NCBI GenBank assembly: GCA_963707975.1
Contig: OY970177.1
Location: 62,001 to 126,000 of the forward strand
From: CAVVXX01 sp963707975
GTDB taxonomy: Bacteria > Pseudomonadota > Alphaproteobacteria > Micropepsales > Micropepsaceae
Direction of reading: 5' to 3'
Length of the DNA: 64,000 bases
The translations under genes were made by a program, and so were the position numbers. Under the pieces are notes generated by a model. That model was not told the DNA's origin. It worked only from the letters and a program-made list of their open reading frames with translations, and did no database searches. Numbering within the stretch: position 1 is the first letter of the stretch; the number at the start of each line of letters is the position of its first letter. Positions 36,837 to 46,651 of this stretch are shown here, piece by piece.

Positions 36837-39100
36837 ATGCACCGTGTCGTTCTGCTCGCCAGCGCGAGCCTTATTTTCGCGGGCGCTTTGGCCGCGAGCG
36901 CAGCCGTTCCTGCATCGGCGCCAGACGCCGAAACGGCGCTCGAACAAAAATTCGACGAGGCCGTCCAGCCCAACGAAATGCGCGACTGGATGAAGCTGCT
37001 TGCTGCCCAGCCCAATCATGTGGGCTCGCCGCACGACAAAGCCAATGCCGAAACCATACTCGGCTGGTTCAAGCAATGGGGCTGGGACGCGCATATCGAG
37101 ACGTTCCAGGTGCTATATCCTACGCCCGTTTCCGAGACGCTGGAGATGCTAGCGCCCAAGCCGTTCAAGGTCACGCTGCAGGAGCCGCCAATCCCTGGCG
37201 ATTCCAGCGCGACGGCAACCGATCCGGCACTTCCGGCCTATCTCGCCTATCAGGGCGATGGCGACGTGACTGCGGGCCTCGTCTACGTCAATTACGGCAT
37301 GCAGGACGATTACAAGACACTTGAGAAACTTGGTATTAGCGTCAAAGGCAAGATCGCCATCGCGCGCTATGGCCATGGCTGGCGCGGTTTGAAGCCGGAA
37401 CTCGCGCAGGATCACGGCGCTGTTGGTTGCATCATCTACTCCGATCCGGCCGACGATGGTTATTCCGTCGACGCAACCTATCCCAATGGCCCGGCGCGGC
37501 CACCGCATGGCATCCAGCGCGGCTCGGTTGCGATCATGCAGATCTATCCCGGCGATCCATTGACCCCGGGCGTTGGCGCGACAGCAGACGCGACACGGCT
37601 GGACAGATCGCAGGCGCAAACGCTGCTGAAGATTCCGGCGCTACCGATTTCCTATGCCGACGCACAAGTACTGCTGGCAGCCATGGGTGGCCATGTGGCG
37701 CCGCCGGAATGGCGCGGCGCGCTGCCTATCACCTATCGGGTCGATTCCGGCAACACGATGGTTCATCTCGCAGTCAATTCCGATTGGAGCCTGAAAACAA
37801 TTTATGACGTCATCGCGATGATGAAGGGCTCGACCTATCCCGACCAATGGGTCATGCGCGGAAATCATCATGATGGATGGGTGTTTGGCGCCAGCGATCC
37901 ACTTTCGGGCCAGGTGTCGCTGCTCGAGGAGGCGAAAGTCATCGGCGAGCCTTGCGAAGCAAGGCTGGCAGCCCAAACGCACGCTTGTCTATTTGAGCTG
38001 GGATGGCGAAGAGCCAGGGCTGTTAGGCTCCACCGAATGGGTGGAAACCCACGCGGACGAGTTGAAGCAGAAGGCCGTGCTTTACGTCAATTCCGACACC
38101 AATGGCCGGGGACATTCTTAAGATCGATGGTAGCCATGATTTTCAGCATCTAGTGAATATGGTCGCCGCCGACGTGATCGATCCCGAAAAGAGCGTGCCT
38201 GTCGGCCAGCGCCTTCGCGCCAAGATGCGCCTTGACGCACTCGCCTCGGATGCCAAGCCGCACATAAAGGAAGAGGCCAAGATCGCGGCTGATCCCACAA
38301 AAGATTTCCCGATCGAAGCGATGGGTTCGGGCTCGGATTATTCGAGCTTCATCGAACATCTGGGCTTGCCTGCGCTGAATATCGAGTATGGCGGTGAAGG
38401 CAGTAGCACCGGCGTCTATCACTCGCGCTATGACACTTTCGAGCACCACAGCCGGTTTGTGGATCCAGGTTTCGTTTACGACGCGCTTCTAGCGAAGACG
38501 ATTGGCCGCGTGGTGTTGCGCACGGCCGACAGCGATCTGCCGTTGCAGCGTGCAAGCGGTTTCGCTGACGCGATCTCGGAGTACCTCACCGAAATCAAGA
38601 AATTGATCAAGGACAAGAGCGAGGAAGCTGAAACACAAACGAAATTGCTGCGCGATAGCGCTTTCACGCTGGTGGCCGACCCGACCAAATCGAGCGGCCA
38701 GCCGACGGCATTACTGCCCGTTCCTAAGATCGATCTCGCAGCGCTGGAAGACGCAATCAACAGACTTAAGAGTAGCGCCAAGGCTTATGACGATGCTTTC
38801 GCCAAGAATGCCGCGCGGCTTAATGCAGGCCAGCAAGCCCGCTTGCAGGCGCTGATGCGCGACATCGACCAAACGCTGGCGCCTGCGGTCGGCCTGCCCG
38901 GCCGTCCCTGGTACAAGAATCTGATTTACGCGCCAGGACGCTTCACCGGCTACGAGACCAAGACCCTGCCCGGCGTACGCGAGGCGATCGAAGATCAGCG
39001 CTGGGCCGATGCCGGCCGTTACGCCAAGTTCACCGCGGGCGCGCTTAATGCTTACAGCGAGCGGTTGGATCAGGCGGCGGCACTGCTCATGGGAAAGTGA
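36837..39100 (+). pseudogene. M28-family (glutamate carboxypeptidase II-like) peptidase split by two +1 frameshifts
   Basis: Signal peptide, then M28B-type sequence: PNHVGSPHDKANAETILGWF, a PA domain, RGNHHDGWVFGASDPLSG (zinc His and bridging Asp). Near 37946-37950 the frame moves by +1 to LAKQGWQPKRTLVYLSWDGE, which carries the catalytic Glu pair (GEEPG) and NSDTNGRG. Near 38108-38113 it moves by +1 again to DGSHDFQHLVN, continuing to GVYHSRYDTFEHH (last zinc His) and a C-terminal dimerisation domain. The metal ligands lie in three frames, so no functional enzyme results unless both breaks are sequence errors. Deleting one base at each site restores about 755 residues, the family length. Confidence 0.9.
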
Positions 39101-39110
39101 ATCAAGTTAA

Positions 39111-40019
39111 ATGACGTGGTTGTTGTTTGCTTTTTCCGGTCCAATTCTTTGGGCCGCGTCCACGCACATCGATAAATATCTGGTCGAACAATATTTCAAA
39201 CGCAGTCATGTGGCGGTGTTGCTCATCTTTACGGCGCTTATCGGCATCGTACCGCTGCCGTTCATTTGGTTTTTCGATCCGCAAGCCATCGAAATTCCGC
39301 TGCGCAATGTGATCATTATCGGATTTTCCGGCATTCTCTATATGGGCGCCATGTATTTCTATCTGCGCGCGTTGCAGAATGAAGAAGCCTCCGTTGTTGC
39401 GCCGTTTTTTCAAACCTCGCCGCTATTTTCTTATGCGTTGGCGTATGTCGTGCTCGGCGAGACACTGACGGTAACGCAAATGCTCGGCGGCGGCCTCATC
39501 GTCTGCGGCGCGCTGATGATTTCGCTGCAATTTGGTAAGCACAGGAGGACACGTTTTCGGCCAGGGTTCGTATTCTTGATGGTTGCGGCGGCGTTCTCGC
39601 TGGCGCTCAGCTCCGTCATCTTCAAGCTCTTTGCGGTGGAGGATGAGTTCTGGAGCACCACATTCTGGATGTTCGTGGGCGAGATTTTATTCGGCATCGG
39701 ACTGCTCGCATCCGCGGAGAACCGCCGCCAATTCTTCGGCCTGTTTCGTTCTCATCCATGGGCAATGACCACAATTAATGCGGCCAACGAGCTGATCAAT
39801 CTTGGGGGCGGGTTGGGCGCGCGCTACGCGATGATCCTTGCCCCGTTGAGCCTGGTTCAGGCGATCACCAGTACATCCACGCTTTTCGTCTTCGCGTTTG
39901 GGGTTGTGTTATCGAGATTCTTTCCACGACTAGCCAGAGAAAATTTGTCGCGGGGAAGCTTGCTGCAAAAGGGCGCCGCCGCCGCGCTTGTTGTGGGCGG
40001 CGTCATTCTGGTCACGTGA
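39111..40019 (+). CDS. EamA/DMT-superfamily permease
   Basis: 302 residues with ten predicted membrane helices in two EamA-like halves. The first half contains FYLRALQNEEASVVAPFFQT and YVVLGETLTVTQMLGGGLIV, the latter being the typical end of an EamA repeat; the second ends GAAAALVVGGVILVT. Transporters of this family export amino acids or metabolites; the substrate is unknown. It starts ten bases after the M28 gene. Confidence 0.9.
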   Translation: MTWLLFAFSGPILWAASTHIDKYLVEQYFKRSHVAVLLIFTALIGIVPLPFIWFFDPQAIEIPLRNVIIIGFSGILYMGAMYFYLRALQNEEASVVAPFFQTSPLFSYALAYVVLGETLTVTQMLGGGLIVCGALMISLQFGKHRRTRFRPGFVFLMVAAAFSLALSSVIFKLFAVEDEFWSTTFWMFVGEILFGIGLLASAENRRQFFGLFRSHPWAMTTINAANELINLGGGLGARYAMILAPLSLVQAITSTSTLFVFAFGVVLSRFFPRLARENLSRGSLLQKGAAAALVVGGVILVT

Positions 40020-40145
40020 TTTGCGTCAAAGAATGCGCAGAATAATCATTTTGCTAAGGCCGCCGGTCGGTCCGGCTGGCTTATTCACGGGCAGGCGATG
40101 CGACCGGGTTCAACGAGTACCGCCATTCCCTGTTAAGCGGCTCAG

Positions 40146-41933
40146 TTACTTGTCTCGAGGTGAGATGTGGGCAGTTACTGAACAAGAACTCGCGGTTGCG
40201 ACCGCTGCTTTGAATAACCCGCTCATTGCCGCTGAAATATCTCCGCCGGTTTGTACTTCAAAATAAAGACCGGGCGAAGCACAGCTTTCCAGGGTTGGCC
40301 CTATGTTATTCTGGAATGGAGCAATCCAGGTATTATACCAAGCATTGGTAGGTAGCGGGAGATAGCTTGTATACAAGACTGCGATTCTGATGTTTCGATT
40401 CTTTATCGTAGTGCACCATGATGTGTTCAAAACAGATTGATTACGATTGCCATTGACGCTTTCGTCCTCCACTCCATCGGTGACGAAGAACAACACTTCT
40501 TGAGGTGAATCGCCCCTAGCATTGGTGCCCTTACCAGGGTTGGGCATGATCAAGTTGATTTTGTTCATTGCGTTATCGTAGTTTGTGTCTACATCGTTGT
40601 TATTATTGGTAGAGGTGAGCCAGTTATTTGCATACACCTCCAGCACAGCGATATTGGCGGCTGCCGATTGCGCTGTGCTAAGATTTGATGTCAAAGTGTG
40701 AAGGGTGTTAAATCCGATATCGAATGTATATATCGCCATCCTGTACTGAGACAAACTCGCGTTCTCGGTCTGCTGCGCTGTGATCATGAGGTCTTGTGTC
40801 GCTTGATTCAAAGTGTCAATGCGCAACGCCACGCCTAGATTTCGAGCAAGTGTATAATTATCTGCACCATTGGGGTTACCAAGATTATCGGTTGATGGGT
40901 GCAATTCATGACAGCCGAATGCGCAACCGCCCTGACTCTGCGTGTAAGTCACCATAGTAGTGATACCGCTCTGCGTTGCAGCAATTGCCATGGACGGCGA
41001 ATCATCAAGCATTAGATAGAAGTCGATGTTCGTGGCATTCTTTGTTGCAATTGAGGTCGTTACAATATTCCAATTATTCATTCCGATCACCGACAGGAAT
41101 GAGGTAGAGAGCGAGTTGTTATTTGCGGCCGAGCGCTTCACCGTCACCTGCACCGAGTTCAGCGGCACGCCGTTGGGCGTGAAGGTACGCGCGTTGCTGT
41201 CCCAAAAGCCGGTGATGATGTCCGTATTGGCCAACACGTCGCCATTGCTCGCTACCGGCATGTTCTTTGCTGCATAAGACTGTGCATCCGCTAAGACCTT
41301 ATTGGCATCGGGCAAATCCACGACGGCGGCCAGCGCCGCCGCGTCCGCCGTTGCTTGAAGCATGGTGCGCTCGCGCCAGGCATTGGCCCCGTCGATAGCA
41401 AGCCCGCCCAGCGCTAGAAACGCTGGGATCAGGCAAATTGCGAACACCGACGCCGAGCCGCACCTGTCGCCTGGAAATTTAAGGAAGGACCGGAAGCGCA
41501 TCATGAGGGTTACCGCCGTTTCGTCGCGCATGGTGACCTTGGCGTCGAGGGTGGAATTGCTGAAGCCACCGAACGCGGCGAGCACGCCAAAAATGCTGGC
41601 GTCCTTCACTGGGATGCTGATCTCGACCACGTCGTCTGTGCCTTGCGTCGCAGCGATGGTGTAGGGCCTGTTGGGATAGAGCAGCGCGCTTGCGGCATAG
41701 GTCTCAGCCGCGGGGCCGCTTAACTGGCCCGTCGTCATGCGGCGGGTGGTGTCGCGGGCGACATTCCACATGTCTGCCTGCATCAGATAAAGCGAAGTCG
41801 CGTCCGCGATGAACCCCATGATGACCAGAAACACCGGGATCCAGATCACGAACTCGACAGTGATGACGCCACCCTGCTCGCGGCCGAACCGGTTCAGCCG
41901 GGCGCGCTTGCGGCCAAAGCTTGAGATTCGCAT
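40146..41933 (-). CDS. TadE-like plus TadG-like pilus protein in one frame
   Basis: 595 residues. Residues about 18-45 (GREQGGVITVEFVIWIPVFL) form a TadE-type prepilin helix with Glu at +5 after the Gly cleavage position. About residue 143 a second start-like segment follows (MMRFRSFLKFPGDRCGSASV), a TadG-type membrane helix, then a von Willebrand A-like region with a DxSxS metal site (MLDDSPSMA) and the GCAFGCHE motif common in TadG proteins. TadE and TadG are normally separate genes; here a TAA lies in the +1 frame just before ATGATG at the join. Either a true fusion or a one-base insertion. The 3' half (40150-41100) is more AT-rich than the rest. Confidence 0.8.
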   Translation of the reverse strand: MRISSFGRKRARLNRFGREQGGVITVEFVIWIPVFLVIMGFIADATSLYLMQADMWNVARDTTRRMTTGQLSGPAAETYAASALLYPNRPYTIAATQGTDDVVEISIPVKDASIFGVLAAFGGFSNSTLDAKVTMRDETAVTLMMRFRSFLKFPGDRCGSASVFAICLIPAFLALGGLAIDGANAWRERTMLQATADAAALAAVVDLPDANKVLADAQSYAAKNMPVASNGDVLANTDIITGFWDSNARTFTPNGVPLNSVQVTVKRSAANNNSLSTSFLSVIGMNNWNIVTTSIATKNATNIDFYLMLDDSPSMAIAATQSGITTMVTYTQSQGGCAFGCHELHPSTDNLGNPNGADNYTLARNLGVALRIDTLNQATQDLMITAQQTENASLSQYRMAIYTFDIGFNTLHTLTSNLSTAQSAAANIAVLEVYANNWLTSTNNNNDVDTNYDNAMNKINLIMPNPGKGTNARGDSPQEVLFFVTDGVEDESVNGNRNQSVLNTSWCTTIKNRNIRIAVLYTSYLPLPTNAWYNTWIAPFQNNIGPTLESCASPGLYFEVQTGGDISAAMSGLFKAAVATASSCSVTAHISPRDK

Positions 41934-41971
41934 TTTACCCTACGCTGCCCCTCACGCTTAATTTGTAAATT

Positions 41972-43244
41972 TTACAGGCTTGTCCTGGCGAAAGCAATTT
42001 GAGGGGAATCAGCCTTTTCGTCCAAGGCCGTGGCGTCATCACGGTTAAGACGCCACAGCAGCCGGATCAGCAAAATCATCAGAAAGAGCGAAAGCGCGGG
42101 CTCACCGTAATAAGGATACGGAGTGGTGATGATCGGCATGCTCCAGATGGAAATCATAAGGAGATCATCGATCAGATTGCTGTCGTCGCGCGCGCTTAAT
42201 TTAACGAACATCCAGCCGAAGGCGACCATGTCGTAAACGAATGCGTAAGGCGTGAAAAGATACGTGGCGGCAAGAAAAACCGCGCAAGACAGAAGCGGAT
42301 CGCGTCTGCGCCAGAAGGTCCAGATCACTGCCGCTAATCCCGCCAGCGAAAAGGGCGCCTGCACCATCCAGGCAACGCCAGGCGAGAAACCAAACGCCCG
42401 CATATTCATGAAAACCGTCGGCATTCCCCGCACCGACCAGCCTTGAATGCCACGCAAAATGTAATTTTGCACTGGCACGGCGACATTAAGATAATCCGCC
42501 CAGATATGGACGCCGTAGATGACCGTCGTGAGTGCTGCAAGCAGGATTGCCGTTGCCGAAGCCGCGGCAAAACAGCGCCAATTGCCGCGCAGAATAAGCA
42601 CTACCGGCAACAGCGATCCCAGCTGTGGCTTCAGCGTCAGCAAGCCAAACAGCACGCCAGACAAAACGGGGCGATTTTCCAGCTGCGTGAATCCGCCGAT
42701 GATCAGCGCCGCACTGAAAAAACCGTTCTGGCCGCAAAAATAACTGAGCGTGCCGGCGGGCCAGGTGGCGATGAAAGCCAGACGATTGAAAGGCTGCTCG
42801 CCTTGCGTGGCGGTGAAAAAATACGCCGCATAACCCGCCACGCTCCACAGAATCCACGCGGGCAGATAAGGCAGTAAGCCCAGGATCCAGGTGAAAAGCA
42901 GGATGTGCGGAGGATACGACCAATTGTAGAGCGGGGTGTCGCTTGAGAGCCCGAGGATTTGGCGCAACGCGTCGTTATAGACATCGCCGGTCGAACCATG
43001 CCGCCGGATCGTGGCCCAGCGCCGCGCGGCCCGACATCCAGGTGTTCATGAAATCGCGGCCGACGGGAATGCCGGACGGATCTAAAGGCGGGTGCGAGCC
43101 CCCGAAATATGAATAGCCATAAAAGATAAAATAAGCCGCGCCGCCAATGGCCAAAGCCCCGTAAAGCGCGCCCGAATATTTGCGCTTTGATGCCGACGTA
43201 ACGGTGTTGGCTGAGTCTGGGGTTGCTTCCTGGGAGGTCATCAT
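41972..43244 (-). pseudogene. GT87/DUF2029-type membrane glycosyltransferase, frameshifted near its N-terminus
   Basis: From ATG 43244 the first frame encodes a membrane helix and GIPVGRDFMNTWMSGRAALG, then ends at a TAA. The downstream frame continues YNDALRQILGLSSDTPLYNW, SYPPHILLF, and about eleven further hydrophobic segments with TLKPQ and FTPYAFVYDM. Removing one base near 42986-42992 joins FD and YND and gives about 420 residues, the normal size for this family of polyprenyl-phosphate-dependent mannosyl or arabinosyl transferases. It lies between the pilus genes but its link to them is unknown. Confidence 0.85.
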
Positions 43245-43373
43245 AAAATCGCGATATGCAAACCGGCTGCAATCGCAACGGATTGCAGAGCCGCCGGTTA
43301 CGATTCCCGAATGTTGCCCTCTACATTGCCCGCCCGTTTCTATAACATGGGGGTTAGGGAATGGAGTCGTAAG

Positions 43374-43604
43374 ATGAAAAACTTCAACCGGAGGTGGAGG
43401 CGGTTTTTCTCGCCTCGCCAGTTTTGCGCGAGAGGACAACGGGCCTTGTCACTGTCGAATGGGTTGCATTGGCGGCCGCGGTGGTCATTGGCGCGGTCGC
43501 CATTGCCTGGATAGCCCTCACCAGTGTGGAGAACTCAATCGAACACGGTCGGTTCGACGATTGGCGGCGTTGCCAACACGACGACCACCCAGACGCCTCC
43601 ATAA
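43374..43604 (+). pseudogene. Flp-type prepilin-like gene 1, frame broken
   Basis: The hallmark GLVTVEWVALAAAVVIGAVA is a class IV prepilin N-terminus: cleavage after Gly leaves Leu at +1 and Glu at +5. Reading ATG 43374 and removing one base at each of about 43393-43400, 43441-43443 and 43529-43535 gives a 76-codon peptide with a leader containing GFSRLASFAREDNG and ending SNTVGSTIGG, then a Thr-rich tail before TAA 43602. Without these corrections the longest frame (GTG 43394 to 43786) keeps the prepilin helix but has an unrelated tail. Confidence 0.65.
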
Positions 43605-43974
43605 TCATATTGATGTTTCTTAGTCACGAAAGCGTGTCATCCTTGCCACCGCCTGCGGCGGAATTAACTATAATACGCAGGAAAACAACTGCTACCGGCA
43701 TACTGCCGGTCGGAACTAACCCGCTTAACTTATTGGTATTTTTGGCAAATTGGTGCTGGTTACTAATTCCGAAATCAGTTCCCTAAAAACCGAGGGATTG
43801 TGTATATTATCCACTGAAATCTTTGCTTGCCGCAGTTTGCGTTAGACATACTAGGCGCAGGGGTTTTGGTGGGGACAGCGGGGCAAGCCGTCTCTGCATT
43901 CATCATGATGTTTCGTGCCCAGAGCAGTGGACTGGATGCGCACGCTTGCGCGATTTTTTCGGAAAGGGAAGTCA
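43605..43974. other. AT-rich intergenic region between the two prepilin-like genes
   Basis: 370 bases of lower GC content than the surroundings. It contains a short inverted repeat (ACCGGCATACTGCCGGT, 43694-43710) and a TATATT-type -10 near 43803, so a promoter for prepilin 2 is possible. I see no gene. Confidence 0.45.
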
Positions 43975-44188
43975 ATGAAAGCGCGTAGAGGATTTATAAG
44001 CCGCCTCGCCAGGAGCGAAGACGGACTGGTTACGGTGGAATGGGTGGCGTTGGCCGCAGCTATGGTGGTCGGGGCGATAACAATCGGTTGGCTGCGTGAT
44101 GACTAACTTGAAAGCCCCCGCTAACCAAATCGGCACTGGGATCAAATGCAGCGGCAACTGTCAACCACTTCCGAGAACTCCTCCGTAA
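43975..44188 (+). pseudogene. Flp-type prepilin-like gene 2, frame broken near the C-terminus
   Basis: ATG 43975 follows AAGGGA. The leader MKARRGFISRLARSEDG is followed by LVTVEWVALAAAMVVGAITI, with the same +5 Glu and processing site as gene 1. The frame then ends early (WLRDD). Shifting by one base near 44086-44094 gives VMTNLKAPANQIGTGIKCSG and a tail ending PRTPP at TAA 44186, parallel to the C-terminus of gene 1. Both would be substrates of CpaA (52733) and building blocks of the Tad pilus. Confidence 0.75.
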
Positions 44189-44247
44189 TTGCAATCGGCT
44201 GCGGCACATGGATCGTAATCTATGTGCTGTTTCGCTTGCTTGGATCG

Positions 44248-44273
44248 TGGCGGCGGTCATCTGACCGCCGCCA
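44248..44273 (+). promoter_or_regulatory. Strong hairpin between prepilin 2 and cpaB
   Basis: Perfect 12-base stem TGGCGGCGGTCA / TGACCGCCGCCA with a two-base loop. There is no T-run, so it is not a classical terminator. Such structures commonly stabilise the pilin mRNA 3' end or attenuate read-through into the assembly genes. Confidence 0.6.
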
Positions 44274-44334
44274 AATCACTTGCAGAAGCCGCTGTTGAGC
44301 AACAGCGTTTTTGTCGTTTCTTGAAGGATGGCTA

Positions 44335-45129
44335 ATGCAACGCTCGGTTATCAGCCTCATTGTTGGAGTGGTGCTGGCTGGCATAGCGCTCATCCTGCTG
44401 AGCGTTTACTTGAGCTCGGCCAGGCCCGATGCTGAGGCCGACCAGGACAAAACCGGCACTGTGGTGGTGGCGATTAGCGATTTCGCCGCCGGCACGCCGA
44501 TACACCGCGAATATCTTAAGGCCGTGCCCTGGCCGCGGACATCGGTTCCGCAAACCTCGTTTGCCAGCATTGACGATGTCTTTCTTGGCGCCAAGACCGA
44601 AGCCGACCGCATCGCGCTGAAACAGATCGGCGCCGGCGAGCCGGTCCTGAAAACCGACATTTCCGGCTTCGGCTCGCGCGGGACGTTGTCGCGCCAGGTT
44701 TCGCCCGGCATGCGTGCCTTCGCCATCCCGGTGAACGACGTCAGCGGCGTGGCGGGCTTCGTGCTGCCCGGCGATCACGTTGACATCATGCTGACGCGCA
44801 CCACCGGCAACGACAACGAAAATCGCGTGACCGACGTCATCCTGCAGAACATCACCGTGCTGGGCGTCGACCAGGTGAGCGACCAGACCCGAGAGCGGCC
44901 TGAAGTCGCGCGCACCGCGACTGTGGAAGTAACGCCAGAGCAGGCGCAGAAGCTCGCGCTGGCCCAGCAGGTCGGCACGCTCAGCCTTTCGCTGCGCAAC
45001 GCCGAGACGGTTGGACAGGTGCCTTCCGCGCGCATCGCCACCAGTGATCTTTCGACAAACGGTCCTCAAGCGCCAGGCCAGGCCGGGCCCACGGTGCGCA
45101 TTCATTACGGCCTGAACAGCACTAGTTGA
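44335..45129 (+). CDS. cpaB: CpaB (RcpC), Tad pilus assembly protein
   Basis: About 264 residues from ATG 44335 (AAGGA ribosome-binding site). An N-terminal membrane anchor (about 4-24) is followed by an SAF/flagellar P-ring-chaperone-like domain (VVVAISDFAAGTPIHREYLK) and the RcpC domain (RAFAIPVNDVSGVAGFVLPG then DHVDIMLT). CpaB is thought to bind peptidoglycan and connect the secretin to the periplasm. First assembly gene of the plus-strand operon. Confidence 0.94.
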   Translation: MQRSVISLIVGVVLAGIALILLSVYLSSARPDAEADQDKTGTVVVAISDFAAGTPIHREYLKAVPWPRTSVPQTSFASIDDVFLGAKTEADRIALKQIGAGEPVLKTDISGFGSRGTLSRQVSPGMRAFAIPVNDVSGVAGFVLPGDHVDIMLTRTTGNDNENRVTDVILQNITVLGVDQVSDQTRERPEVARTATVEVTPEQAQKLALAQQVGTLSLSLRNAETVGQVPSARIATSDLSTNGPQAPGQAGPTVRIHYGLNSTS

Positions 45130-45205
45130 GAAAGCCGTACCGCAATAACCGCCGAAACGGGGTTTGCGCCCGCCCCTGGCGCTGGCCCGATCAAGCGGTG
45201 AGACA

Positions 45206-46651
45206 GTGGAGAGTATATTGGGTATTCGAAAGCAATTCGTTGCTTCGGTTTTGGGGGCCCTTTTCGTTTTCGCCGCCTTTGCCCTGGCACCAGCGCGCGC
45301 CGCCGAAGGGGATGCGCCCGCTGCCACGCGCACGCATCACCATCATGTGCGCCCGGCCTATACCGGCATGATCGAGATCGATGGGGCGCGCAAGGCGGTT
45401 CAGATCGTCGTCGCGGTGGGCAAGTCGCAGCTCATCCATGTCGAGCGGCCGTTCAAGGATATCACCGTCGGCAGCAAGGATGTCGCCGACGTCGAGCCCT
45501 TATCGGACAATATGCTCTATGTGCTGGGCAAAGCGCGCGGCACCACCAATGTCAGCCTGACCGACGCCTACCACAAAGTCATCGCCATCGTGGATGTCGA
45601 GGTCACTTACGATCTCGACGGCTTGCGCGAGCGTATAGCAGAAGTGGCGCCGGGCGACCCCGTCACCATCCGCCCAGCCGGTGATTCAATCCTGCTGAGC
45701 GGCACGGTCTCCAGCGCCGATCATCTGCGCGCGATTGCAGAACTTGCCGGGCATTTTGCGCCCGGCCCGACTGGTGTGACCAACATGCTCAGCATCAGCG
45801 GCAGCCAGCAGGTGCTGTTGCAAGTACGCTTCGCCGAAGTGCAGCGCTCGGCCTTAAAGGAACTTGGGGTCAACACGAATTACTCACTGACCAGCGGCAA
45901 AGATCTGATCACTTCGACCACTGGTCAGGGTATCTCAGACACACCGTTCGGCGCCGCGGTGGCAAGCCTGATCAGCGGCAATTACACCTTCAGTGCAACA
46001 GTTGACGCACTGGAACAGAAAGGTATTCTCCGTACGCTGGCCGAGCCCAACATCAGTGCACTTTCGGGCGCCAGCGCCAGCTTTCTTGCAGGCGGCGAAG
46101 TGCCCATCCCGGTGCCGCAATCGATCTCAACCGGTGGCAGCGGCCTGACCACGATTCAGTATAAGGATTTCGGCGTTGGGTTGTCGTTTACCCCTACTGT
46201 AATCGCTCAGGACACCGTCAATCTCGAGATCAAGAGCGAAGTAAGCTCTATTGACCCAACCGTTTCGATCACTACGAATGGAATAACGGTGCCAGGCTTC
46301 AAGGTCCGCCGCAGCAACACGACGATCGAGCTCAAGGACGGCCAAAGCTTCGCCATCGCCGGCTTAATCCAGGACGATTTCCAGGACGGCATCAACCAGC
46401 TGCCGGGCCTCGGCAATTTGCCCATCATCGGTGCGCTGATGCGCTCTACCAGCTATAAACACAACCAGACAGAGCTGGTCGTGTTCATCACCGTGCATCT
46501 CGTGCAGCCGGTGGTGGCAAAGGCCTTGATGTCGCCTACCGATGAAGTGCAGTTACCATCTCCGATGGCGCTGTTTGGCCTGGGGCAACTTAACGGCAAC
46601 CCCGCGCCTGGCGGCGGTATCGATGGAACCTATGGGTATATCTTGCCATGA
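45206..46651 (+). CDS. cpaC: CpaC (RcpA), Tad pilus secretin
   Basis: Outer-membrane channel for the pilus. A signal peptide ends ALAPARAAE, followed by a short His-rich stretch (THHHH), the pilus secretin N-domain (VGKSQLIHVERPFKDITVGS), a BON-like segment, and the secretin core: VLLQVRFAEVQRSALKELGV, LAEPNISALSGASASFLAGG, EVPIPVPQ, VNLEIKSEVSSID and ELVVFITVHLVQPV. GTG 45206 is the most likely start. The stop overlaps the next start by four bases. Confidence 0.93.
   Translation: MESILGIRKQFVASVLGALFVFAAFALAPARAAEGDAPAATRTHHHHVRPAYTGMIEIDGARKAVQIVVAVGKSQLIHVERPFKDITVGSKDVADVEPLSDNMLYVLGKARGTTNVSLTDAYHKVIAIVDVEVTYDLDGLRERIAEVAPGDPVTIRPAGDSILLSGTVSSADHLRAIAELAGHFAPGPTGVTNMLSISGSQQVLLQVRFAEVQRSALKELGVNTNYSLTSGKDLITSTTGQGISDTPFGAAVASLISGNYTFSATVDALEQKGILRTLAEPNISALSGASASFLAGGEVPIPVPQSISTGGSGLTTIQYKDFGVGLSFTPTVIAQDTVNLEIKSEVSSIDPTVSITTNGITVPGFKVRRSNTTIELKDGQSFAIAGLIQDDFQDGINQLPGLGNLPIIGALMRSTSYKHNQTELVVFITVHLVQPVVAKALMSPTDEVQLPSPMALFGLGQLNGNPAPGGGIDGTYGYILP

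Noticed and set aside
40040..40075. GC-rich inverted repeat after the EamA gene
   Set aside because: Mismatched stem and no T-run on either strand, so not a convincing terminator.
44146..44298. 50-codon frame with one hydrophobic segment between prepilin 2 and cpaB
   Set aside because: It starts inside the frame-corrected prepilin 2 and spans the strong hairpin, so it is more likely a by-product of the intergenic sequence.
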